Shown: positions 43,588-50,945 of the stretch, in pieces
Numbering within the stretch: position 1 is the first letter of the stretch
Layout of the letters: each line of letters begins with the position of its first letter
Origin: UBA4582 sp965657335
GTDB lineage: Bacteria > Pseudomonadota > Gammaproteobacteria > Pseudomonadales > Azotimanducaceae
Reading direction: 5' to 3'
DNA: 64,000 nucleotides
NCBI GenBank assembly: GCA_965657335.1
Contig: CBFHOH010000007.1
Location: 1-64,000 of the forward strand
The notes under the pieces: generated by a model
Told to the model about the DNA's origin: nothing
The model's database searches: none
What the model saw: only the letters and a program-made list of their open reading frames with translations
Program-made: the position numbers and the translations under genes

Positions 43588-44193
43588 GTGAAGACTTCCC
43601 CAACAAGTGCTAATGCACGGTTTTCTGCGTTGGTCAGGTTGCTGGCCGATGACGGCATTGAATCCACGGGGTTAGAGGGCAATGACCTGCATCTGGCGTT
43701 AAGCGCGCTAGCATTGGATCTGCCGGCCTTTCTGCGAACGCTACTCGTGGCAGACGGCACTGTCACCATGGCGATTGAAGCTTACTATGCCGAACCGGTC
43801 GACGTGATCACGATAAGTCAGTCGTTGGAGGAGCTTCAGGTTGCATTACCAACGTTTGTGAGCGAGCAAGGCGAGCAAGTGCTTTATCGAGAAGTGATGT
43901 TGCAGGGTCGTCAATCGAACCGGCGCTACGCAACGGCCTACAGTTTGATACGCAAATCAGCGGTGGGACAGCGTCTTTATCAAGCGCTTGTCGATGAACA
44001 GGTCGGTATTGGTACGCTGCTGCGAAATACCGCCAAAGGTAGTTATCGTGAAATTCTCAAGTTGCGCACTGGCGGGCTTGATGTGGAAGGTGATCAGGAT
44101 CAACTAAGGGTAAACAGGACCTATTGCGTCTACCTAGATGCTGCACCGGGGATACTGATTACTGAAGTGTTCCCTGTTTCACCTTACCTCTAG
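43588..44193 (+). CDS. DUF98 / chorismate-lyase-fold protein
   Basis: A 201-residue protein starting at GTG. LPAFLRTLLVADGTVTMAIEAYYAEPVDV is the DUF98 opening with the DGTVT motif (a lyase-fold family related to UbiC). VLYREVMLQG and IGTLLRNTAKGSYREILKL match the later strands, including the Arg and the Glu that correspond to the active-site pair of chorismate lyase. It might release a 4-hydroxybenzoate-type product from chorismate, but in this operon (permease, small membrane protein, MFS) a different small acid is possible. Confidence 0.68.
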   Translation: MKTSPTSANARFSALVRLLADDGIESTGLEGNDLHLALSALALDLPAFLRTLLVADGTVTMAIEAYYAEPVDVITISQSLEELQVALPTFVSEQGEQVLYREVMLQGRQSNRRYATAYSLIRKSAVGQRLYQALVDEQVGIGTLLRNTAKGSYREILKLRTGGLDVEGDQDQLRVNRTYCVYLDAAPGILITEVFPVSPYL

Positions 44194-44233
44194 GCACGTT
44201 CGTTCGAAAAAGCTTATCGGAGTTAAAGGCAAT

Positions 44234-44527
44234 ATGGGTGAGTATTACTGGCATGACTTCGTTGGCAATGTGGGTGTTGGGCTGATTCTATTCTGTTACC
44301 TGTGTTTGCAGCTCAAGAAGATGCGTAGTGACGATTTATTCTATTCTCTGCTCAACGGTGCAGGTGCTGCACTGATACTCGTATCGCTGGCTTATGAGTT
44401 TAATCTATCGGCATTTATTATTGAGTTGGCTTGGGTTGCGATCAGTTGTATTGGTGTCGTTCAGTGTTTTTACCAAAGGCGGCATCCTAATGCTGACAAT
44501 AAGACGAGTGACGGGGTGTCAGGTTGA
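44234..44527 (+). CDS. small three-helix membrane protein (CBU_0592-like)
   Basis: A 97-residue protein with three hydrophobic helices: VGNVGVGLILFCYLCLQL, LLNGAGAALILVSLAYEF and FIIELAWVAISCIGVVQCF. The motifs Y..LN..GA..ILVSL and FNLSAFIIELAWVAIS are those of the CBU_0592-like family, whose role is not established. Its last 4 bases overlap the start of the MFS gene, so the two are translationally coupled. It is part of the 42.2-45.8 kb operon. Confidence 0.7.
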   Translation: MGEYYWHDFVGNVGVGLILFCYLCLQLKKMRSDDLFYSLLNGAGAALILVSLAYEFNLSAFIIELAWVAISCIGVVQCFYQRRHPNADNKTSDGVSG

Positions 44528-45814
44528 GTAACCAATTGGCGGCATTAAACCGTCTTTTTCGACCACAGGGACACTTGTTTTACGGCTGGTACATTGTCGG
44601 TGCAGCCGGCGGGATTCAGATGTTATCTGGACTGCTGTGGATGCAATCATATGGCGCGTATGTTGTGCTGCTACAAGAGGATTTTGGCTGGAGTAAAACC
44701 ATGCTTGCCGGTGCGTTTGCAGCTGACCAGGATTGAAAGCGGTATTCTTGGCCCGTTACAAGGGTGGTTGGTAGATAAATATGGGCCGAGAGTCATCCTT
44801 CGAATCGGGATTGTGATATTCGGTTTTGGTTTTATTTTGTTCAGTCGTGTCGATTCTATTCTTACTTTCTATCTCACCTTTGCCATGATCGCCGTGGGTT
44901 CTAGTCTGGGTGGTTTTGCGACATTAATGGTGTCGATTGTGAATTGGTTTAATCGGCATCGCGCAAAAGCAATATCATTTTCTCAATTAGGTTATTCCCT
45001 AGGTGGTTTAGCCGTGCCCCTAGTGATCCTCTGCCTTGAGGGGTACGGCTGGCGTTTCACTGCGATGCTTTCCGGTTTGGTTGTGTTGGTAGTCGGTTTG
45101 CCGCTGGTTCAAATGGTGAGGCATCGACCCTCCGAAACAGGTGACCTGGTTGATGGTGGNNNNNNNNNNNNNNNNNNNNNNNNNNNNNNNNNNNNNNNNN
45201 NNNNNNNNNNNNNNNNNNNNNNNNNNNNNNNNNNNNNNNNNNNNNNNNNNNNNNNNNNNNNNNNNNNNNNNNNNNNNNNNNNNNNNNNNNNNNNNNNNNN
45301 NNNNNNNNNNNNNNNNNNNNNNNNNNNNNNNNNNNNNNNNNNNNNNNNNNNNNNNNNNNNNNNNNNNNNNNNNNNNNNNNNNATGACCGGGTTTCAGATG
45401 TTGGGCCAACTCGCAGGAGGTTATCTGGGTGATAAATTTAATAAACGGTTTATCTGCATTTGTTGTATGGTCGCGCATGCTGTCGGTCTCTTGACGATCG
45501 CCTATGCCTCAAATTACTGGATGGTGCTTGGCTTTGCTCTGCTGCATGGTCTGGCATGGGGAATTCGCGGCCCACTCATGGTTGCGCTCCGTGCAGACTA
45601 TTTTGGGCCCTCTTCGTTTGGCACGATCATGGGTTTTTCGTCGCTTATCGTTATGTTGGGCATGTCGAGCGGCCCAATCGTTGCAGGGTTTTTGGCAGAT
45701 ATTTACGGAAATTATGAACTGGGCTTTACGGTTCTCGCGATCGGCGCATTTATTGGATCTTTTTGTTTCTTGGCCGCAACGCCGCCCAAAGCACCTGCGA
45801 GATTGGCCGTTTAG
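44524..45814 (+). pseudogene. MFS transporter, frameshifted and with N gap
   Basis: One major-facilitator gene in two frames. The first 65 codons (TTG start, LFYGWYIVGAAGGIQML, LLQEDFGWSKTMLAGAFA) leave frame at about 44714. The rest continues as LTRIESGILGPLQGWLVDKYGPR, the MFS loop 2-3 motif. Deleting one G in GCAGCTGACC restores AGAFALTRIESG. A 223-base N run then hides the middle, and the C-terminal half (GYLGDKFNKR, then NYWMVLGFALLHGLAWGIRGP) is intact. It resembles organic-acid/oxalate-formate-type MFS carriers. An assembly error or true inactivation is possible. Confidence 0.8.
45160..45382. other. assembly gap (223 N) inside the MFS transporter gene
   Basis: A run of 223 undetermined bases covering roughly the central loop and TM7-TM8 of the MFS protein. 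The frame is the same on both sides. Confidence 0.95.
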
Positions 45815-46018
45815 ATCACAGCGACAAGGTAACCGAAAACTGGTTGGTTGTGGTCGTTATCTGGTCTGCACCGCGCGACGGATACCAGGACATTGTGTGC
45901 ACGCATCACATTGTTTTTGCCGCCGTGAGAATAGATTTGGCGTGTCAGTTGACGTCGAACAGTCAAAAATAGCCTTTTCTGTATGTCCAAAAATGATCTA
46001 TTTATATCGAGGAAAACT

Positions 46019-46027
46019 TGGTATAAA
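46019..46027 (+). promoter_or_regulatory. possible extended -10 promoter of the second CYP153 gene
   Basis: TGGTATAAA fits the extended -10 pattern (TG-N-TATAAT, five of six core bases) 39 bp before the start codon. No good -35 box is seen at the right distance, as is allowed for extended -10 promoters. An AAAGGAG ribosome site precedes the ATG at 46066. Confidence 0.35.
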
Positions 46028-46065
46028 TCCGTCTCTTTTAAGTTTGTGATTGCAAAGGAGAAGCT

Positions 46066-47379
46066 ATGAGCGAAGCAATGGAATCAAATACCCCACCAGA
46101 ATTCAAACGTCCGGGGGACTCTGAGATAGATGCAGCGAGTCCCTTGCCTTCTGCTTATGATCTTGCAATCGAGGATATCAATCCGGTTAACCCGCGCTTG
46201 TTCAGCGAAAATAAAATGTGGGAGTTCTTCAAGCGGTTACGCGAAGAAGACCCGGTTCACCTGAATGAGACAGAACTTGCAGGCAGGTTTTGGTCTTTAA
46301 CGCGTTATGAAGACATTAAGAAAGTCGACTCCGACCACGAAAACTTCTCGTCAGCTCACGGTATCACGTTAGGGCTTCCCATTGACACCGAACTGCCTGA
46401 GGGTGCATTGGATGTCAGCATGTTTATCGCAATGGATCCGCCGACGCACGATGTTCAAAGAAAAACGGTGACCGGAGTCGTGGCGCCGAGCAATTTAGCG
46501 AAGCTAGAGCCGCTGATACGTGAACGTACCCAGGAAGTGCTCGACTCTGTGCCGATGGATGAGCCCTTTGATTGGGTAGAAACCGTGTCCATTGAGCTAA
46601 CCACGCGAATGCTTGCAACGCTGTTTGATTTTCCTTTTGAAGAGCGTCGGAAGTTAACGCGCTGGTCTGACGTAGCGACAGCGGTACCCGGTGCAGGCAT
46701 TGTGGACTCAGAAGAGCAACGTCGCGAAGAGTTGATTGAGTGCCTTCAGTACTTTACTAACCTATGGGAACAGAGAAAGGCAAACCCGGGTGAGGATCTT
46801 GTCTCTATGCTGGTGCATGGTGAAGACACGAAAAATATGCAACCGCTTGAGTTCTTGGGCAATCTCATCTTGTTAATTGTTGGCGGCAACGACACAACCA
46901 GAAACTCTATGTCCGGCAGCATTCTTGCATTGAATGAGTTTCCAAAGCAGTACGATAAGCTGATAGAGAACCCTGAAAAAATACCATCATTTGTCGCTGA
47001 ACTTATCCGTTGGCAAACACCGCTAGCCTACATGCGGCGAACCGCAAACAATGATTGCATTATTGGTGGTAAGCAAATCAAGAAAGGCGATCAGATTCTG
47101 ATGTGGTACGTCTCAGGTAATCGTGACGAAGCAGTGTTCGAAAACCCTAACGATATAGATATGGACCGTAAAAATGTCCGTAATCACCTGTCGTTTGGTT
47201 TCGGAATACATCGTTGTATGGGTAATCGTCTGGCAGAACTGCAATTACGCATTCTTTGGGAAGAAATCCTGACCAGGTTTGAGAAGATCGAATTACTTGA
47301 ACAGCCTGATCGCGCATACTCATCTTTTGTGAAAGGCTATACGCGTATGATGGTGCAGGTCAGTGCCAAAAAGAGCTAG
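46066..47379 (+). CDS. CYP153-type cytochrome P450 alkane/fatty-acid terminal hydroxylase
   Basis: A complete 437-residue P450 with CYP153A features: FIAMDPPTHDVQRKTVTGVV, the I helix LIVGGNDTTRNSMSGS, the K-helix ELIRWQTPLAYMRRTA, MWYVSGNRDEAV, and the haem loop SFGFGIHRCMGNRLAELQ with Cys384. These enzymes hydroxylate the terminal methyl of alkanes and fatty acids using ferredoxin-delivered electrons. No redox-partner gene is nearby. The gene is separate from its paralogue at 13846-15108; the two proteins share most motifs but differ at the N-terminus and near residues 110-125. A perfect hairpin follows the stop. Confidence 0.92.
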   Translation: MSEAMESNTPPEFKRPGDSEIDAASPLPSAYDLAIEDINPVNPRLFSENKMWEFFKRLREEDPVHLNETELAGRFWSLTRYEDIKKVDSDHENFSSAHGITLGLPIDTELPEGALDVSMFIAMDPPTHDVQRKTVTGVVAPSNLAKLEPLIRERTQEVLDSVPMDEPFDWVETVSIELTTRMLATLFDFPFEERRKLTRWSDVATAVPGAGIVDSEEQRREELIECLQYFTNLWEQRKANPGEDLVSMLVHGEDTKNMQPLEFLGNLILLIVGGNDTTRNSMSGSILALNEFPKQYDKLIENPEKIPSFVAELIRWQTPLAYMRRTANNDCIIGGKQIKKGDQILMWYVSGNRDEAVFENPNDIDMDRKNVRNHLSFGFGIHRCMGNRLAELQLRILWEEILTRFEKIELLEQPDRAYSSFVKGYTRMMVQVSAKKS

Positions 47380-47386
47380 AAAAATG

Positions 47387-47415
47387 TCGGTGGCTGCTTG
47401 TTCAGCAGCCACCGA
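47387..47415 (-). terminator. perfect 12 bp hairpin between convergent genes
   Basis: TCGGTGGCTGCT and its exact complement AGCAGCCACCGA flank a 5-base loop. Read on the minus strand the stem is followed within a few bases by TTTTT, so it should terminate the DUF2855 gene. For the plus-strand P450 gene no T run follows, and the stem would act as a weaker or factor-assisted stop. Confidence 0.65.
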
Positions 47416-47436
47416 TTACTTGTGCCGAGATTCAAT

Positions 47437-48519
47437 TTAATCTCCGTTTATCAGTATCATCCCCTCGCTTGGCGATGCACCATTCCTAACCTCTTCAAAG
47501 ACAGTCTCCGCCGATTCGGGGCAGGCACTTTCCTTGATATTGACCCATTGATCGACGTTGCCTAGAAAAGCGTTCCATGCGGAAGTGAGCTTGTCCTGAA
47601 AGACTGCAGCACCCCAGTCCTTGTGTCTTTTCTGAATTTGGCTGGGTGCAAAGAACATAGCAGGTTTCGCGCCTGGCAGGGTCGTGGGATCAACTCCCTC
47701 ACGTGAGTCCCAGTGCGTGATACCAACGCCACAACTGTAGACTAGCTTGTCCTCAAAATGATGGTGAATGCGCGCAAGCACTTCGCGGTTCCCCGCCATA
47801 TCGACAAATGCAATATTGGACTCTGTGTTGAGGTCCTCGATTTCTTCGTACGTGACCACCTCATCATACAGGCCGAGGGACTCGACAAAATCGGTATTTC
47901 CCTTGGAGGTTAACCCGATCACTTTGACTCTGCCGGTTTGTTTGAGCATGAAGGCGAAACTAAATGATGTTTTGCTAGACGCGCTCGATAGCATGATGCT
48001 TTCTGCGCCGAAGAACGCGTTGTCCATGAAGAAATCGTCAAGCACGAAGGCAGTGGTGAAAAGTGGCCGGTACAGCATCTGGTGATTGTCGTTACCATCA
48101 GCGTACCCGTTTGCTTCGCTCATCAGTGCATATTGATTGTATGTGGGTGGCAAAGCCTCTCGGTGTTTACTGGCATCGACGAAGCCCCGGTCGTTGATTC
48201 TAGCCGGTTCCACGACTAACTCACTCGACATGGGGTAATAGCCGTAAAAGCGGGTGCCCGGTTCGATATCATCACAGGTCGACTCGGTAACGGAGGCGAT
48301 ACCCCAAACGGGAATACGGCCCCAGTTATCTTCAGCAGGGAAAAACTGCCAGTAACCGATCATGTCTCCGGCGACGCCGTAGGTGATGTTGTTTGCTGTC
48401 AGGGCGAAGCGTTCGATTTTGAGTCGGACCTGTCCTGCGGTAAGGCCGATGGCCTGTGGATGAATGAGTCTATGGGTTGAGAGATCGTTTCTGTCTACCT
48501 GAAAATCGAACAATGACAT
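47437..48519 (-). CDS. DUF2855-family protein
   Basis: A 360-residue protein of the DUF2855 family, which looks like a divergent zinc-free medium-chain dehydrogenase. The N-terminus LKIERFALTANNITYGVAGDMIGYWQFF is the family hallmark. A nucleotide-fold-like middle (GAESIMLSSASSKTSFSFAF, VKVIGLTSKGNTDFVESLG) and HWDSREGVDPTTLPGAKP complete it. No activity is established for the family. It converges on the second CYP153 gene and is divergent from a thioesterase gene; an aldehyde or enone reductase role is a guess only. Confidence 0.78.
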   Translation of the reverse strand: MSLFDFQVDRNDLSTHRLIHPQAIGLTAGQVRLKIERFALTANNITYGVAGDMIGYWQFFPAEDNWGRIPVWGIASVTESTCDDIEPGTRFYGYYPMSSELVVEPARINDRGFVDASKHREALPPTYNQYALMSEANGYADGNDNHQMLYRPLFTTAFVLDDFFMDNAFFGAESIMLSSASSKTSFSFAFMLKQTGRVKVIGLTSKGNTDFVESLGLYDEVVTYEEIEDLNTESNIAFVDMAGNREVLARIHHHFEDKLVYSCGVGITHWDSREGVDPTTLPGAKPAMFFAPSQIQKRHKDWGAAVFQDKLTSAWNAFLGNVDQWVNIKESACPESAETVFEEVRNGASPSEGMILINGD

Positions 48520-48684
48520 AGCTGTCCTGATGAGTAATTGAGAAAGGCTAGTCTACCGTAGTTGCGATGTTTGTGACGAATCAACGTCATGCACAAGGAT
48601 AATTTTACTGGCGATTGTCGTCGAAGTGATTATGATACCGCTTCATTTTTTACACCGCGTCCGGCGAGTCGCAAAGGACTAAAA

Positions 48685-49485
48685 GTGCATTCCCGGCTAT
48701 CCGAGCTTATTGAGATTCTTGATCTGGAGCAGATCGAGGAAAATGTGTTCCGAGGACAACATCAAGTCGAGGACAGAAGGCGACTTTATGGTGGCCAAAT
48801 CATGGCTCAGGCTCTTGTCGCGGCAGGTAGAACTGTTGATGCAACTAGACCGCCGCACTCGCTTCACGGATATTTTATGCGACCCGGCGATCCTTCAATA
48901 CCGGTGCTTTTTTCAGTAGAACGTATCCGTGATGGCCGCTCATTCTCAACGCGAAGAATTGTTGCGATTCAGCATGGCAAGGCAATCTTTAGTATGGATG
49001 CGTCTTTCCAAGAGGTAGAGAAAGGTCTAGAGCACTTTCAGCAAATCCCTGATGTGATGCGGCCTGTTGAAGAAAAAGCTGCGCGCGATCAATTCATCAC
49101 CTTTCATGTTGAATACAAAGAGAAGCAAGCGAACAAATCGATGCCTCCGCGTCAAAACCACTGGTTTAAGTCTAATGGTCTGATCGCGTCAGATAATCGT
49201 CTGTTGCATGCTGCGTTGCTGACCTTTCAGTCGGATGATGCGCTGCTTTCGACTTCTAGGTTGCCCCATCTGGGAACCTTTAAGCGTAGTGATATGCAGT
49301 CTGCCAGTCTTGATCATGCAATGTGGTTTCACGATCCGGATGCGCGGGTTGATCATTGGATACTCTATTCTCTTGATGCGCCGCTCAGTTCTGCGACTAG
49401 AGGATATAATCGTGGCGCGATGTTTAGTGAACGCGGGCATTTAATCGCATCAACAATGCAGGAATCCCTGATGCGGTTGCGTTAG
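48685..49485 (+). CDS. tesB: acyl-CoA thioesterase II (TesB-like)
   Basis: A 266-residue double-hotdog thioesterase that releases free fatty acid from acyl-CoA. EENVFRGQHQVEDRRRLYGGQIMAQALVAA is the N-terminal hotdog signature (in part: RLYGGQIMAQAL), then HSLHGYFMRPGDPS, ASLDHAMWFHDPD with the catalytic Asp, and SERGHLIASTMQESLMR with the catalytic Gln. The GTG at 48685 (with AAAGGA before it) matches where TesB proteins start; the longer frame from 48589 adds 32 unrelated residues. The gene lies 6 bp upstream of the psi-like gene. Confidence 0.85.
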   Translation: MHSRLSELIEILDLEQIEENVFRGQHQVEDRRRLYGGQIMAQALVAAGRTVDATRPPHSLHGYFMRPGDPSIPVLFSVERIRDGRSFSTRRIVAIQHGKAIFSMDASFQEVEKGLEHFQQIPDVMRPVEEKAARDQFITFHVEYKEKQANKSMPPRQNHWFKSNGLIASDNRLLHAALLTFQSDDALLSTSRLPHLGTFKRSDMQSASLDHAMWFHDPDARVDHWILYSLDAPLSSATRGYNRGAMFSERGHLIASTMQESLMRLR

Positions 49486-49491
49486 AATCTA

Positions 49492-50349
49492 ATGATGGAA
49501 AACTCCCGTTTCGACTATTTAAGGAATATTGGTGTAGATGTCTGGACAAGGCGAGAAAATATCGCGCGGGTGTCTAGCGTACAAGCATCATCTCCTCCTC
49601 CCGCTGAATCAGTTGTAGCTGCTAAATCAGGCGCACAAACAGTCGTTTCTACTCTGGCAGTGCCCGATCAGGTCAACCAGCTGTCAGATCAAGTCGAAGC
49701 AAATGCTGAGAACGCGACGGGTATACCGGCATTGCGCGCGATCGCTGCGCAATTGAAAGGTGCCGAGCCGTCGCAGGTCGATGAAGATCGCGCGGGAGCA
49801 GGCAATGCTGACCTAAAAGATAAAGATGAAATGCCGCCCATGTCGTCTGAAAAAGAGACAGTTGCGCCATCTCCAGAATTCCTTTTCTGTTTTCTTGATT
49901 ACGTGCCAGCAGCAAGCGAGGGTGTCACGCTTGTCTTTTCTCTACCTTACAAATCCCAGTCACTGCCGCTCGACGTCCGCCAGTTTAGCGATGATATCGC
50001 CAGAGTAATTTTTGGTGAAAGCGTCAGCCCGGTTGTCGGTGAACTTCGCTGGCCGTTGGTCAGATCAGCGCATATAGTACAGACAGAATTGGAGGCGAGG
50101 GCTGTGGTCCTGGACCGGGTAAAACGCTGTCAACGTAAATTGATCCTGTTCGGGGAAACGATTCAAGGTTATATCGTTGATGAACACGGAATCGCACGGC
50201 ATGAGGTCTACAAAGCGCTTGATTACGCGCAATATTGGGCCGCACCAAGGCCGGAAAATGAGTCGTCGGTATCTCCGAAATATGCATTGTGGCGACTTGT
50301 TGTCGAAGTGCGAAGCGCGCTACGAAACGGTGCGCAAGACATTTCATGA
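49492..50349 (+). CDS. possible DNA polymerase III psi subunit (HolD-like) upstream of rimI
   Basis: A 285-residue protein. The N-terminus FDYLRNIGVDVWTRRENI resembles the short conserved psi segment (LQQLGITQW in E. coli HolD). A long acidic, low-complexity linker follows (about residues 40-125), then a folded C-terminal domain with LFCFLDYVPAASEGV and RKLILFGETIQGYIV. Position supports the idea: holD overlaps rimI in E. coli, and in pseudomonads an enlarged psi gene sits beside rimI. Here the stop overlaps the rimI start by 4 bp. The call rests mainly on context. Confidence 0.5.
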   Translation: MMENSRFDYLRNIGVDVWTRRENIARVSSVQASSPPPAESVVAAKSGAQTVVSTLAVPDQVNQLSDQVEANAENATGIPALRAIAAQLKGAEPSQVDEDRAGAGNADLKDKDEMPPMSSEKETVAPSPEFLFCFLDYVPAASEGVTLVFSLPYKSQSLPLDVRQFSDDIARVIFGESVSPVVGELRWPLVRSAHIVQTELEARAVVLDRVKRCQRKLILFGETIQGYIVDEHGIARHEVYKALDYAQYWAAPRPENESSVSPKYALWRLVVEVRSALRNGAQDIS

Positions 50350-50807
50350 GCGCACGCATGCCGGTGCAAACAATTCGCCGAATGAAGGTCGATGACCTGC
50401 CCGAGGTGCTTTTTAACGAGCGAAGATCCTACTCTCACCCATGGACCGAGGGCGTTTTAAGAGACGTGATTGAATCGGGTTATGAGTGTTGGGTGTTTTT
50501 GCTGGAAAAAACCAACATTGGTCATGGCATTCTGTCTTTTGGTGCGGGTGAATCTCACTTGCTTAATATTTGTATTAATCCTGAGCAGCAGCGGCACGGT
50601 TACGGCAGAAAACTGATTGAGCATCTGTTGGCTCAAGCCCGAGAGCGCAAAGCGCAAAAAACATTTCTCGAGGTCAGAGCATCAAATGCTGCTGCCTATG
50701 CTTTGTATTTAGATCTGGGATTTATTGATATTGGTGTCAGACATGACTACTATCCCGCGTTTTCCGGTCGAGAAGATGCGCTCGTGCTGATGAAAGCGCT
50801 CGAATAG
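50346..50807 (+). CDS. rimI: ribosomal-protein-alanine N-acetyltransferase RimI
   Basis: A 153-residue GNAT acetyltransferase that acetylates the N-terminus of ribosomal protein S18 in E. coli. RRMKVDDLPEVLFNERRSYSHPW is the RimI start (in part RRSYSHPW), LLNICINPEQQRHGYGRKLIEHLL is the acetyl-CoA loop (Q-x-x-G-x-G), and EVRASNAAAYALYLDLGF is the C-terminal motif. The ATG at 50346 overlaps the previous stop (ATGA) and gives the usual RimI length; 50358 is an alternative. The longer frame upstream lies inside the previous gene. Confidence 0.88.
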   Translation: MSARMPVQTIRRMKVDDLPEVLFNERRSYSHPWTEGVLRDVIESGYECWVFLLEKTNIGHGILSFGAGESHLLNICINPEQQRHGYGRKLIEHLLAQARERKAQKTFLEVRASNAAAYALYLDLGFIDIGVRHDYYPAFSGREDALVLMKALE

Positions 50808-50858
50808 CCAAGATCGGCGGCACTGCTCTCAATATTTCTCCAGCAAAACACTTTGGTT

Positions 50859-50888
50859 GTGACAACGAATTGGTTTCAGCGCTAGAAT
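50859..50888 (+). promoter_or_regulatory. sigma70-like promoter of prfC
   Basis: GTGACA (50859-50864) and TAGAAT (50883-50888) are separated by 18 bp, five of six bases matching each consensus. The -10 box sits in the loop and arm of the hairpin at 50879-50893, so the terminator of rimI and the promoter of prfC overlap. Confidence 0.5.
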
Positions 50889-50900
50889 AGCGCCTTTTTT
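50879..50900 (+). terminator. short hairpin plus T6 after rimI
   Basis: GCGCTA / TAGCGC with a GAA loop, followed by C and six T, is the form of a small intrinsic terminator. It lies 72 bp after the rimI stop. The stem is only 6 bp, and the same bases make up the -10 box of the prfC promoter. Confidence 0.5.
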
Positions 50901-50945
50901 GCAGCGAGCAGCTTTTTGTATCGTTTGTAGTCGGGAGTAGCAGTT

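Noticed and set aside
45504..46049. 181-codon frame overlapping the end of the MFS gene
   Set aside because: Alternative frame of the MFS C-terminus with improbable composition (many Cys, Trp and Arg).
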